This document shows positions 46,397 through 53,124 of a stretch of DNA of 64,000 bases, piece after piece. The notes under the pieces were generated by a model. The model searched no databases and was not told the origin of the DNA. It saw only the letters and a program-made list of their open reading frames with translations. Every line of letters begins with the position of its first letter. The stretch's first letter is position 1. Location of the stretch: positions 22,256 to 86,255 of the forward strand of contig JAPLEI010000100.1 of NCBI GenBank assembly GCA_026391195.1, given 5' to 3'. The position numbers and the translations under genes are program-made. The DNA comes from Bacteroidota bacterium (GTDB taxonomy: Bacteria > Bacteroidota > Bacteroidia > Chitinophagales > Chitinophagaceae).

Positions 46397-47200
46397 ATGA
46401 AGAAACTACTGCTTTTATTATTCGTACTGCCAGCTGCGCTGGTGAGTTATTCCCAATCGACTTCTAAAGATTCGGCTGTTACTAAAAAACCAACGCCTCC
46501 TGCCAAAAAACAGGCAGTGGCTACCCCGGTAATGCCCAAAAAGGATTGGAGTAAGGTTGACTTATCATCCAGGGCGGCTGATCATATTATGATACAATAT
46601 GGCTCGGACACCTGGTTGAACCGCCCCGACAGTGTTCGCATAGGAAGTGGATTCAGTAGACATTTTAATATGTATGTAATGCTAGATAAGCCTTTTAAAT
46701 CTAATGCCCGGTTTAGTGTGGCATTTGGACTAGGCATTGGAAGTAGTCATATTTTCTTTAACAATACAAAGGTTGACATCAAAGCCAATGCAGCTCGTTT
46801 GCCGTTTACCAGAGTAGACAGTACCGATCATTTTAAAAAGTACAAGGTTACCAATGTGTATGCCGAAATACCCGTAGAACTTCGGTACTATTCAAACCCC
46901 GAAAACCCCAATAAATCGTGGAAAGCTGCTTTGGGCGTTAAAGTGGGAACCCTGCTGAAAACCTATACCAAGGGTAAAAACCAGCTCTCGAAAAACGGAT
47001 TTTCAACTTATGGGGCCACTTATATTCAGAAAGAAAGTGAAAAACGTTTCTTCAACGGAACCATGCTGGCAGTTACTGGAAGGGTAGGGTATGGATTTAT
47101 CTCTCTTGATGCCGGCTACCAGATAACAGGTGTATTAAAAGATGGCGCCGGACCGGTGATGAACAAATTCTCATTTGGTATTACCATCAGCGGATTATAG
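46397..47200 (+). CDS. Outer-membrane beta-barrel protein
   Basis: A 267-residue secreted protein. The ATG at 46397 starts the signal MKKLLLLLFVLPAALVSYSQ. A lysine/proline-rich linker (SAVTKKPTPPAKKQAV) follows. The rest alternates hydrophobic and polar residues with Gly-rich turns (SARFSVAFGLGIGSSH-like segments, GRVGYGFISLDAGYQITGVL) and ends in the strand NKFSFGITISGL, typical of an outer_membrane_beta-barrel domain of 8-10 strands. The substrate is unknown. A strong terminator follows. Confidence 0.75.
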   Translation: MKKLLLLLFVLPAALVSYSQSTSKDSAVTKKPTPPAKKQAVATPVMPKKDWSKVDLSSRAADHIMIQYGSDTWLNRPDSVRIGSGFSRHFNMYVMLDKPFKSNARFSVAFGLGIGSSHIFFNNTKVDIKANAARLPFTRVDSTDHFKKYKVTNVYAEIPVELRYYSNPENPNKSWKAALGVKVGTLLKTYTKGKNQLSKNGFSTYGATYIQKESEKRFFNGTMLAVTGRVGYGFISLDAGYQITGVLKDGAGPVMNKFSFGITISGL

Positions 47201-47225
47201 TCTAACACTCCATTAAATATTTACA

Positions 47226-47280
47226 ACCCCGTTTGTACGTGCGGTCCGCCAAAGGTGGACGTGCGAACGGGGTTTTTTTC
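47226..47280 (+). terminator. Rho-independent terminator with long stem
   Basis: A long imperfect stem, CCCCGTTTGTACGT paired with ACGTGCGAACGGGG, with a GC-rich inner extension, followed by a run of seven T. It ends the transcript of the beta-barrel gene. A GTG-initiated extension of hflX would run through it, which argues against that start. Confidence 0.85.
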
Positions 47281-47299
47281 GTGGGGGTGGCAATTGAAC

Positions 47300-47307
47300 T
47301 ACCTTTG
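47300..47307 (+). promoter_or_regulatory. -7 promoter box of hflX
   Basis: TACCTTTG, a match to TAnnTTTG, 17 bases ahead of the TTG at 47324. Its position after the terminator and before that codon decides the start of the gene. Confidence 0.65.
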
Positions 47308-47323
47308 CATAAAATCAGATTAC

Positions 47324-48511
47324 TTGATAGAAAGAAAATCAGCCGCTTTTAAAGAAGACCAGGCCGTGTTAGTGGGGGTGATACAGAAAGACCATACCGA
47401 AATTCAGGTAAACGAATACCTGGATGAGCTCACTTTTTTGTCGGAAACTGCCGGAGCAATCGCCGTGAAACGTTTTACCCAAAGATTGCCGCATCCCGAC
47501 AGTAGAACCTTTGTGGGCAAGGGTAAGCTGGAAGAAATTAAACAATACGTAAAACAAAAAGGCATTCCGCTGGTGATATTTGATGATGAACTTACCGGTT
47601 CGCAGATATCCAATATAGAAAAAGAGCTTGGCGTAAAAACCATCGATCGGAGTGATTTAATTCTCGACATTTTTGCCAGTCGAGCCCGCACCGCCCAGAG
47701 TAAAGTGCAGGTAGAACTGGCCCAATACCAATACTTGTTACCACGCCTCAAGGGCTTATGGAAACACCTAGAAAGACAGGGAGGGGGCATTGGTACACGA
47801 GGCCCCGGGGAAACGGAGATTGAAACCGACCGCCGGATAGTGAAAGACAAGATATCCCTGTTACGTAAGCGATTGGCCGAAATAGACAAACAATCCTTTA
47901 CCCAGCGCAAAGAGCGGGGTGAGCTGATACGGGTAGCATTGGTGGGGTATACCAATGTGGGCAAGAGTACGCTGATGAATGTGCTGAGTAAGGCAGAAGT
48001 ATTTGCCGAAAACAAACTCTTTGCCACCCTAGACACTACTACCCGCAAAGTAGTATTTGAGAATACGCCTTTTTTGTTAAGTGATACGGTGGGTTTTATT
48101 CGCAAGCTGCCCCATCATCTGGTAGAAAGTTTTAAAAGTACGCTGGATGAAGTGCGGGAGGCGGATATATTATTGCATGTGGTAGACACTTCTCATCCGC
48201 AATACGAAGAGCAGATTGGCGTAGTTAATAAAACCCTGCAAGAGTTAAAAGCCTTTGAAAAGCCGATTCTTACGATATTTAATAAGATGGATTTATATGT
48301 AGAACGGCATTTTGATCAGTGGCTGTCGGAAGATGTAAAAGAAGAGATTCTCCGCGATTTACGCCATCGCTGGGAGGAAGCCACGCAAAATCAGTGTGTA
48401 TTTGTTTCGGCTACCGAGCGCGACAACCTGGAGGCATTGCGCAACCTGATTTTAGAAAAAGTGCGCGATATGTACGGCATCCGCTATCCTTACAAAACCA
48501 TGATTTATTAA
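47324..48511 (+). CDS. hflX: HflX ribosome-associated GTPase
   Basis: A 395-residue GTPase that binds the 50S subunit and splits stalled ribosomes. N-terminal HflX domain (VLVGVIQKDHTE, RLPHPDSRTFVGKGKLEEI), the linker with RTAQSKVQVELAQYQYLLPRL, GGGIGTRGPGETEIETDRR, then the G domain: GYTNVGKST (G1), DTTTRK (G2), DTVGFIRKLP (G3) and NKMD (G4). No ATG is available near the N-terminus. I use the TTG at 47324 because the promoter box lies just before it and an upstream GTG falls inside the terminator. The Rieske gene starts 11 bases after the stop. Confidence 0.93.
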   Translation: MIERKSAAFKEDQAVLVGVIQKDHTEIQVNEYLDELTFLSETAGAIAVKRFTQRLPHPDSRTFVGKGKLEEIKQYVKQKGIPLVIFDDELTGSQISNIEKELGVKTIDRSDLILDIFASRARTAQSKVQVELAQYQYLLPRLKGLWKHLERQGGGIGTRGPGETEIETDRRIVKDKISLLRKRLAEIDKQSFTQRKERGELIRVALVGYTNVGKSTLMNVLSKAEVFAENKLFATLDTTTRKVVFENTPFLLSDTVGFIRKLPHHLVESFKSTLDEVREADILLHVVDTSHPQYEEQIGVVNKTLQELKAFEKPILTIFNKMDLYVERHFDQWLSEDVKEEILRDLRHRWEEATQNQCVFVSATERDNLEALRNLILEKVRDMYGIRYPYKTMIY

Positions 48512-48522
48512 TAGCAGTAGCC

Positions 48523-48867
48523 ATGCTGTATTGGTATAAAATAGCCGAGCACGCCAACGCACTTCCCTGGCAAGAAAATGGCATTTGTGTGGTACAAGTG
48601 CGTGGTAAAGATCGTTTACTGGCAAAGGTAGGCGAAGCCTGCAAGGCCGTATCTGCCACCTGTCCCCATGCCGGCGCCCCCCTGGCAGATGGATGCCTGA
48701 ATGCTCGCGGAGAAATTGTTTGTCCACTACACCACTACCGATTTCGCCTCCAAAATGGCTATAACAGTTCGGGGGAGGGCTACCGTTTAACTACCTATAT
48801 ATTGGAACAAAAGGCCGATGGATTGTATATAGGCCTGCCTGAGCCACCCGAAACAGATATAATTTGA
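48523..48867 (+). CDS. Small Rieske [2Fe-2S] ferredoxin-like protein
   Basis: A 114-residue soluble Rieske protein. Both cluster motifs are present: CPHAG (Cys-x-His) and, 18 residues later, CPLHHYRF (Cys-x2-His). The start at ATG 48523 gives MLYWYKIAEHANALPW, a typical N-terminus for these proteins; an open frame upstream overlaps hflX in another frame. It may be the ferredoxin of a dioxygenase or a nitrite reductase small-subunit relative, but no oxygenase is adjacent. Probably co-transcribed with hflX. Confidence 0.85.
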   Translation: MLYWYKIAEHANALPWQENGICVVQVRGKDRLLAKVGEACKAVSATCPHAGAPLADGCLNARGEIVCPLHHYRFRLQNGYNSSGEGYRLTTYILEQKADGLYIGLPEPPETDII

Positions 48868-48909
48868 GTTTTTTTTGCCTTCTGATTTCATCTCCAATAA
48901 ATTTTCCCC

Positions 48910-48917
48910 TACTTTTG
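48910..48917 (+). promoter_or_regulatory. -7 promoter box of tRNA-Asn
   Basis: TACTTTTG, a match to TAnnTTTG, 28 bases before the mature tRNA 5' end. I find no convincing -33 box at the usual distance. Confidence 0.5.
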
Positions 48918-48944
48918 CAATCCGCCGATAGCGGGAAAGCATAT

Positions 48945-49018
48945 TCCTCCTTAGCTCAGTTGGTTAGAGCATCTGACTGTTAATCAGAGGGTCGTCTGTT
49001 CAAGTCAGACAGGGGGAG
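48945..49018 (+). tRNA. tRNA-Asn (GTT)
   Basis: A 74-base tRNA gene. Acceptor arms TCCTCCT and AGGGGGA pair with one G-T, discriminator G. D arm AGCTCAGTTGGTTAGAGC; anticodon stem TCTGA/TCAGA with loop CTGTTAA, anticodon GTT; T arm GTCTG/CAGAC with TTCAAGT loop. CCA is not encoded. It forms the left border of the repeat array: the sequence of its 3' end and the bases directly behind it recur several times downstream. Confidence 0.97.
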
Positions 49019-49132
49019 CAAAACCAGTGTGAGAGCGAGTGTGGGTGTGGGAAATTTTTCCTACACTGATTTTACTTCACACTCAAACTCGAACTCACTC
49101 TACTTAAAGCCGGGATTTTATCTCGGCTTTTT
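49011..49132 (+). repeat. Array repeat copy 1, fused to the tRNA-Asn 3' end
   Basis: Starts in the tRNA acceptor arm and continues with AAAACCAGTGTGAGAGCGAG. It then has an inverted repeat (AAACCAGTGT against ACACTGATTT) around a GTGTGGGAAATTTTTCC core, the conserved tail CACTCTACTTAAAGCC, and an intrinsic terminator (AAGCCGGGA, loop, TCTCGGCTT, T-run, about 49105-49132) that probably ends the tRNA transcript. This is the shortest full form; it lacks the GCGCACAGG hairpin present in copies 2-4. Confidence 0.8.
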
Positions 49133-49152
49133 AATTGCTACTATTGGAAGGT

Positions 49153-49330
49153 AGCTGCATCTTTCGTCGGTAAGGGGAGCGAAATCAGTGTGAGAGCGAG
49201 ATTGAGTGTGGGAAAATCTCCTACACTGATTTTTCTTCGCTCTCAAATGCTCCAGAGGCGCACAGGCTCAAACCTTGTGCGCTGCAAGCGTATCACTCTA
49301 CTTAAAGCCCCGCTATAATCGGGGCTTTTT
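49153..49330 (+). repeat. Array repeat copy 2
   Basis: Begins AGCTGCATCTTTCGTC and AAGGGGAGCGAAATCAGTGT, which repeats the tRNA 3' end and its flank. Perfect 10-base inverted repeat AAATCAGTGT/ACACTGATTT. An added hairpin module (GCGCACAGG, loop, CCTTGTGCGC) is followed by the conserved tail TATCACTCTACTTAAAGC and an intrinsic terminator (AAAGCCCCG, loop CTATAAT, CGGGGCTTTTT, 49303-49330). Directly behind lies a further partial core at 49335-49378. Confidence 0.8.
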
Positions 49331-49334
49331 AATT

Positions 49335-49378
49335 CTACAACTGGAAGGAAGCAATAGCTTTTGTCAATAAGGAGATTA
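49335..49378 (+). repeat. Partial array core ahead of the HicAB module
   Basis: TACAACTGGAAGGAAGCAAT and AGCTTTTGTCAATAAGGAG match the left end of the repeat (compare 49136-49176 and 53050-53089) but the inverted-repeat part is missing. It marks the left border of the HicAB cargo. Confidence 0.6.
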
Positions 49379-49398
49379 GACATAAAAGTAAAAGGGTT

Positions 49399-49466
49399 AT
49401 ACTTTTAAAGTATGATTTTTTTGTATATGATTATTTAAATTTTCGGAGAAAGTAATAAATATATTA
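49399..49466 (+). promoter_or_regulatory. Two palindromes ahead of hicA, likely operators
   Basis: ATACTTTTAAAGTAT (49399-49413) has 7-base arms and a 1-base centre; TAATAAATATATTA (49453-49466) has 5-base arms and overlaps the likely promoter, with TACCTTTA at 49465-49472 as a -7-like box. Autorepression by HicB is usual for the family; binding here is inference. Confidence 0.5.
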
Positions 49467-49476
49467 CCTTTACTAG

Positions 49477-49662
49477 ATGAAATCCAGCGAACTTGTTCGA
49501 CTACTTAAAAAGGATGGTTGGTTTGTCATAAGGCAAACAGGAAGCCACATGATAATGGAGCATCCATCTAAAAAAGGACAGATAGTTTGCCCTTATCATG
49601 GCAGTCAAGAAGTCGGAAAGGGATTGGAAAAGAAAATTAAAAAAGACGCAGGCATTAAATAA
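49477..49662 (+). CDS. hicA: HicA-family mRNA interferase toxin
   Basis: A 61-residue toxin of the HicA/YcfA family, which cleaves mRNA on ribosomes. The pattern MKSSELVRLLKKDGW, RQTGSHMIMEHP with the catalytic histidine in GSH, and the final GKGLEKKIKKDAGI is complete and of normal length. The antitoxin gene follows after 8 bases. It is the first cargo module of the array, flanked on both sides by array repeats. Confidence 0.92.
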   Translation: MKSSELVRLLKKDGWFVIRQTGSHMIMEHPSKKGQIVCPYHGSQEVGKGLEKKIKKDAGIK

Positions 49663-49670
49663 AAATTTTT

Positions 49671-50048
49671 ATGAAAATTGAAATGATAGTTGAAAAAACA
49701 AAAACTGGCTATTCAGCCTATGCTGAAAAATATCCCGTTTATACAGTTGGGAAATCCTTGGATGAACTTAAAAATAAAATTATTGAAGCGCTCAATCTTT
49801 ATTTTGAGAAAGAGGGCACAAACATCACTGAAAAAGATTTAAAAATCAAGTTAGATCTACCTCATTTTTTTGAGTTTTATAAAGTGATCAATGCAAAAGC
49901 CTTATCAGAAAGAATCGGCATGAACCAAAGCCTTCTTGCTCAATATATAAAAGGAAATAAAAAACCATCTACAACCCAAACTCAAAGAATTTTAAAGGGA
50001 GTACAACAGATAGGCAGCGAGTTAGCGGCGATCCGTTTTTTACTTTAA
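49671..50048 (+). CDS. hicB: HicB-family antitoxin with HTH domain
   Basis: A 125-residue antitoxin. The N-terminal HicB domain is a partly degraded RNase H fold (MIVEKTKTGYSAYAEKYPVY, TVGKSLDELKNKIIEALNLY). The C-terminal half is an HTH_3-like DNA-binding domain (ALSERIGMNQSLLAQYIKGN, KKPSTTQTQRILKGVQQIG). It should bind HicA and repress the operon through the palindromes upstream. It is complete. Confidence 0.9.
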   Translation: MKIEMIVEKTKTGYSAYAEKYPVYTVGKSLDELKNKIIEALNLYFEKEGTNITEKDLKIKLDLPHFFEFYKVINAKALSERIGMNQSLLAQYIKGNKKPSTTQTQRILKGVQQIGSELAAIRFLL

Positions 50049-50130
50049 TGATTTAAGATTATTCCGGTTCGTTCAAATTTATATGAAGAAGATTCAGTTG
50101 ATATTTTTATTTATTACTCACATAGAGAAA

Positions 50131-50343
50131 TAGCAGCAGCATTTGTCAATAAGTAAAACGAAAATCAGCGTGAGTGCCTGTGCGGCTTTGGATTATGGGT
50201 GTGGGATATTTTCCTACACTGATTTTACTTCACATGCACCAAAGGCGCACAGGCTCAAATGCTCCAGAGGCGCACAGGCCTTACTTGTGCGCTGGAAGCG
50301 TATCACTCTACTTAAATTCCTGCTATAATCGGGGCTTTTTTTA
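50131..50343 (+). repeat. Array repeat copy 3, with damaged terminator
   Basis: Starts TAGCAGCAGCATTTGTCAAT; inverted repeat AAATCAGCGT/ACACTGATTT has one mismatch. The unit that holds GGCGCACAGGCTCAAATGC is present twice in tandem (50237-50275 region), then ACTTGTGCGCTGGAAGCG and the conserved tail TATCACTCTACTTAAA. The left arm of the terminator is altered (ATTCCTGCTATAATCGGGGC), so the stem can no longer form fully. It separates the HicAB from the HigBA module. Confidence 0.75.
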
Positions 50344-50409
50344 TTTCAATTTTAATGTTACACAGTTACAGGTGGTGGCAAAAATGGTGATATAATCAAA
50401 TTTGAAAGA

Positions 50410-50766
50410 TTACGCTAAGAGTACATCAGCAGGAATACTCAGTTCTCTGTGAAACAACTTTGCCAGTTCCAGTGTAAGGGGCTTACGCTTGTTGAGGAGT
50501 GCAGATACATACCCTTTGCTACCTACCTTCCCTACCAAATCCTTATTTTTTAATCCCAGGTCTTGCATCTTTAATTTGATGGTTTCAATCGGATCTGGTA
50601 CAGGTATCGGATAATGCAGATCTTCATATTGTTTAATCAGTAAAAGCGCGACCTGCACTTTTTCTCCCTTTGGGCTATCTGGTTTTACTTTTTTATCCAA
50701 TTGTTTATCAACCCAGTCAAGATATTCTTGGTATTGTTTTTTTGTTCTAATGATTTTGAGCTCCAT
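50410..50766 (-). CDS. higA: HigA-family antitoxin (XRE-type HTH)
   Basis: A 118-residue antitoxin. The C-terminal helix-turn-helix reads ETIKLKMQDLGLKNKDLVGK and VSALLNKRKPLTLELAKLFH, typical of HigA proteins; the N-terminal half is helical and likely contacts the toxin. Second gene of the pair; it begins two bases after the toxin stop. It probably represses the promoter through the palindrome at 51099-51117. Confidence 0.9.
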   Translation of the reverse strand: MELKIIRTKKQYQEYLDWVDKQLDKKVKPDSPKGEKVQVALLLIKQYEDLHYPIPVPDPIETIKLKMQDLGLKNKDLVGKVGSKGYVSALLNKRKPLTLELAKLFHRELSIPADVLLA

Positions 50767-50768
50767 AA

Positions 50769-51080
50769 TTATTTCTTTGAGTGTTGAATAGTAGTAACAT
50801 CAATTTTATCATACTCGGCATGTGTACCAAACCATTTGATCTGAACAACTTTGAAATCAAAAACAATTCGTACCACCAACCGGTATTTATTACCCATTAT
50901 ATTAAATACCACACAATTATCTGCCACAACCCTTACATTACCATATACCCTTTTTAACTCATTAAAGTTTTTAAAATCACTGTTTACCAACTCGTGATAC
51001 CATTCCTGTAAAGCTGTTGAAGCGGCAGGATATTTTTTACAATAATCCAACAAGGTCTTTCTGGTAATGATGCTAAACAC
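50769..51080 (-). CDS. higB: HigB-family mRNA interferase toxin
   Basis: A 103-residue toxin of the HigB (RelE-superfamily) group. The landmark NIMGNKYRLVVRIVF and VVQIKWFGTHAEYDKID is complete, so the ribosome-dependent RNase should be active. It starts with GTG at 51080. Toxin-first order with the antitoxin behind is normal for HigBA. The module is encoded on the strand opposite to the neighbouring cargo modules. Confidence 0.9.
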   Translation of the reverse strand: MFSIITRKTLLDYCKKYPAASTALQEWYHELVNSDFKNFNELKRVYGNVRVVADNCVVFNIMGNKYRLVVRIVFDFKVVQIKWFGTHAEYDKIDVTTIQHSKK

Positions 51081-51098
51081 AAGGCAAAGATGATAAAA

Positions 51099-51117
51099 TG
51101 TTTTCTATTAGAAAACA
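51099..51117 (-). promoter_or_regulatory. 19-base palindromic operator of higBA
   Basis: TGTTTTCTATTAGAAAACA has perfect 9-base arms around one central base. It lies 19-37 bases upstream of the GTG of higB, in the position of the promoter, and is the obvious HigA target. Confidence 0.7.
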
Positions 51118-51271
51118 ATTCCCGAAGCGTACTATTATTAAATTATTTTTACACAACCTCGTGTTTTAGTCACTTTACCATACAATTGCTCACCGTTACA
51201 ATCAACCTCGTGCAATTTTTGAACGAACTATTTTATTGATTTACAGATAATTAATATTTCCGACAGTCTAT
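51118..51271. other. Noncoding stretch between higBA and repeat copy 4
   Basis: About 150 AT-rich bases with no supported gene or strong structure. Together with 51272-51667 (repeat sequence) and 51878-52127 (noncoding, AT-rich) it makes the about 1 kb between higB and the MqsR-like remnant almost free of intact genes. Confidence 0.5.
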
Positions 51272-51469
51272 TATAGATGCATTTTTCGTCAATAAGGGGA
51301 GCAAAATCAGTGTGAGTGTGGGATTGGGTGTGGGAAATTTTCCTACACTGATTTTTCTTCGCATGCTCCAGAGGCGCACAGGCTCAAATGCACCAAAGGC
51401 GCACAAGCCTTACTTGTGCGCTGCAAGCGTATCACTCTAAGCGCATTCATTTTCGGATGCGCTTTTTTA
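51272..51469 (+). repeat. Array repeat copy 4
   Basis: Starts TATAGATGCATTTTTCGTC and AATAAGGGGAGCAAAATCAG; perfect inverted repeat AAATCAGTGT/ACACTGATTT. Two tandem copies of the GGCGCACAGGCTCAAATGC unit, then ACTTGTGCGCTGCAAGCG and TATCACTCTAA. The terminator differs from copies 1-3: AAGCGCATTC, loop, GGATGCGCTTTTTT (51438-51468). Confidence 0.8.
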
Positions 51470-51625
51470 TTAAATTAAATGCAAAATAGCTACAGCTTGC
51501 GTCAATAACGCAAAATGATAATCAAGCAGTTACGAGTTTATAGCCGTAGCTGCTTTTTTATTTGCACCAAAATTTGCACCACAAAGTCGGGGAGCTCGCA
51601 ATTGAAATGTGCGGGAATTAATTTT
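51434..51625 (+). repeat. Long direct repeat, copy A (partner at 58262-58440)
   Basis: The terminator of copy 4 and the following about 150 bases match 58262-58440. Shared blocks are GCGCATTCATTT, AAAATAGCT with GCAT/ACAG, GATAATCAAGCAGTTACGAG, and two adjacent TTTGCACC words (ATTTGCACCAAAATTTGCACC). The TTTGCACC pair could be recombinase binding sites; that is inference. It is followed by an HTH gene remnant, as is the partner copy after intervening cargo. Confidence 0.7.
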
Positions 51626-51667
51626 AAGAAATTCATCCAGCTTCCCATTCTTTTATAATTTTTAGCA

Positions 51668-51877
51668 ATGACTCCAAGTGAAATATTATTAAATGGCCTT
51701 TCCGTTTAGCAGTTGATCGAACTATTGAGACCTAAAATCAAAGAAGAAATTCGACAAGCGCAATTAGAACAGCCATAGAAACTGCTGTCACAAGCGGAGA
51801 CCTGTAAACTTTTTAAAGCGGCTATTACAAGAGCTACCCCGACTTCATTGACTAAACAGGGCCTTTTACAAGAGTAA
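51668..51877 (+). pseudogene. Decayed excisionase-like helix-turn-helix gene with two in-frame TAG codons
   Basis: A 69-codon frame starts ATG (MTPSEILLNGLSV) and ends TAA. It is interrupted only by TAG at 51707-51709 and 51776-51778. The second part (LIELLRPKIKEEIRQAQLEQ, LLSQAETCKLFKAAI, TPTSLTKQGLLQE) matches the layout of the small HTH_17 proteins on Bacteroidota mobile elements, where a short helix precedes a MerR-like helix-turn-helix. The normal final strand (YRIG...) is missing, so it is also truncated. A second remnant of the same family lies at 59237-59352. Confidence 0.6.
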
Positions 51878-52127
51878 TAAATCCTCTTCTTTTGTATCTT
51901 TTATCTGCAGCAGTTCCAGGCTGATGGATCACAGAATTCCCCCCGCAACGCCAATGCGAGATTGTTGTGCGAAATTTATCAGCTCTCTTATATTCAATCA
52001 TAACCAATTGATTTTCATACGATATTAATAAATTAGCCTTAATTCAGGCTCTTTTCATTTGCTAAAATAATTCCCAATCATTAGGAATTTTAAAAAATAC
52101 CCTTACCTTTAAAAAAGCAAGTAACTA

Positions 52128-52508
52128 ATGAAACAATAGCGATAAACAGAAGAGAATGTTTCCATTATACAAGACTTTTTAGATGAAACTAAGAAGCGAA
52201 TATCTGATGGTGTCGAAATTATTTTCACAAAAAAAGCTGGCTCTGAATTGGAAGATTTAGCTCTGGTTTACGATATCGAAGTGAGTGATATTGAAGCAGC
52301 TATATCAAATCTGACTACTGAAAATTATTATAGAGGAATTGATCCTTCTTGGAGCGCCGATTTTAATGTATGTGCATTTTGCACAAATATTGCAGAAGCT
52401 AAAATTGAAATTTATTTAAAATATAGGTTAGAGGTGAACGGTTTTCAGATTTTACTTTTCTCTAATCATGAACCAGATTTTCCGATGAAACAGCCTTTTA
52501 AAAATTAA
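52128..52508 (+). pseudogene. MqsR-like toxin gene with two stop codons close to the start
   Basis: The frame starts ATG-AAA-CAA, then has TAG (52137-52139) and, two codons later, TAA (52143-52145), and is open from there to 52508. The open part reads TEENVSIIQDFLDETKKRIS onward and ends with the MqsR-like IEIYLKYRLEVNGFQILLFS and HEPDFPMKQPFKN. Both stops would be Gln codons if C replaced T. Translation could start at the TTG at 52248, but this removes about 40 residues of the fold. So the toxin is probably dead or poorly made, while its antitoxin partner (4 bases downstream) is intact. The family call is moderate. Confidence 0.6.
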
Positions 52509-52512
52509 TATT

Positions 52513-53010
52513 ATGGAAACCAAGAAAGTATTAACAAGAGAAAATATTCCTACCAATGAAATTAGTGGTATGACTGAAAAAACTTTTAGAGGAATTAAAT
52601 TAAAGTACCCTGAAGTTTATTATCTTGATCATAATGTAGATGAAGAAACCGGAAAAATCAATAGAAGTGTAAAGGTTAAACATTACACTAAAAATCAAAT
52701 AGAACGAAATATTAAAGCACTTAAATCTGCTTATCTTATTGCAAAAGGAGCAGCAGACCCGAGTGAAATCATTGATTTTAGAAATAAGTATAAAATATCT
52801 GCTTCTATTTTTAGTATTATTTTAGGGTTTAGCAAAAACACGATTTCTAATATTGAAAACGAAGGGATGACATCCTTATCTACTGGCAGATTAATAAAAG
52901 TATGTTTAGATAATAAGGAAATCGTTTGTAAATATATTCAATTGTGTGACGCAATTGAACAAAGTAAAAAGGAAGAGTTGTCAAAAAGACTAATGGAAGA
53001 AACTATTTAA
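52513..53010 (+). CDS. Antitoxin-like HTH protein (MqsA/YgiT-like region)
   Basis: A 165-residue protein starting METKKVLTRENIPTNEISGM. The C-terminal half is a helix-turn-helix (KYKISASIFSIILGFSKNTI, SNIENEGMTSLSTGRLIKVC) as in MqsA-type antitoxins; the N-terminal half lacks the zinc-binding cysteines of classical MqsA and looks like a toxin-binding region (IKLKYPEVYYLDHNVDEETG). It follows the MqsR-like frame by 4 bases and is complete, so it may survive as an orphan antitoxin or regulator. A part-copy of the array repeat follows. Confidence 0.6.
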   Translation: METKKVLTRENIPTNEISGMTEKTFRGIKLKYPEVYYLDHNVDEETGKINRSVKVKHYTKNQIERNIKALKSAYLIAKGAADPSEIIDFRNKYKISASIFSIILGFSKNTISNIENEGMTSLSTGRLIKVCLDNKEIVCKYIQLCDAIEQSKKEELSKRLMEETI

Positions 53011-53040
53011 ATACTAATTCAGGCCAGGATTTAAGCTCGG

Positions 53041-53124
53041 CTTTTTTATTTCTACAATTGGAAGATAGCTGCAGGTTTTGTCAATAAGAGTAGCATGCAA
53101 GACCGGCTTTATGCCGGTCTTTTT
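53041..53124 (+). repeat. Partial array core followed by an intrinsic terminator
   Basis: TCTACAATTGGAAGATAGCT and GCAGGTTTTGTCAATAAGAG repeat the left end of the array repeat (compare 49136-49176). It is followed not by the AAATCAGTGT inverted repeat but by a different terminator, AAGACCGGC, loop TTTAT, GCCGGTCTTTTT (53099-53124). Confidence 0.65.

Noticed and set aside
47404-48105. A 233-codon frame antisense to hflX
   Set aside because: Shadow of the conserved hflX coding sequence; no start signals and serine/arginine-rich translation.
48319-48867. Longer Rieske gene starting inside hflX
   Set aside because: The extension is out-of-frame hflX sequence; the ATG at 48523 gives the normal family N-terminus.
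49011-51469. CRISPR array
   Set aside because: Repeats are more than 100 bases long, unevenly spaced, and separated by genes; there are no uniform spacers or cas genes.
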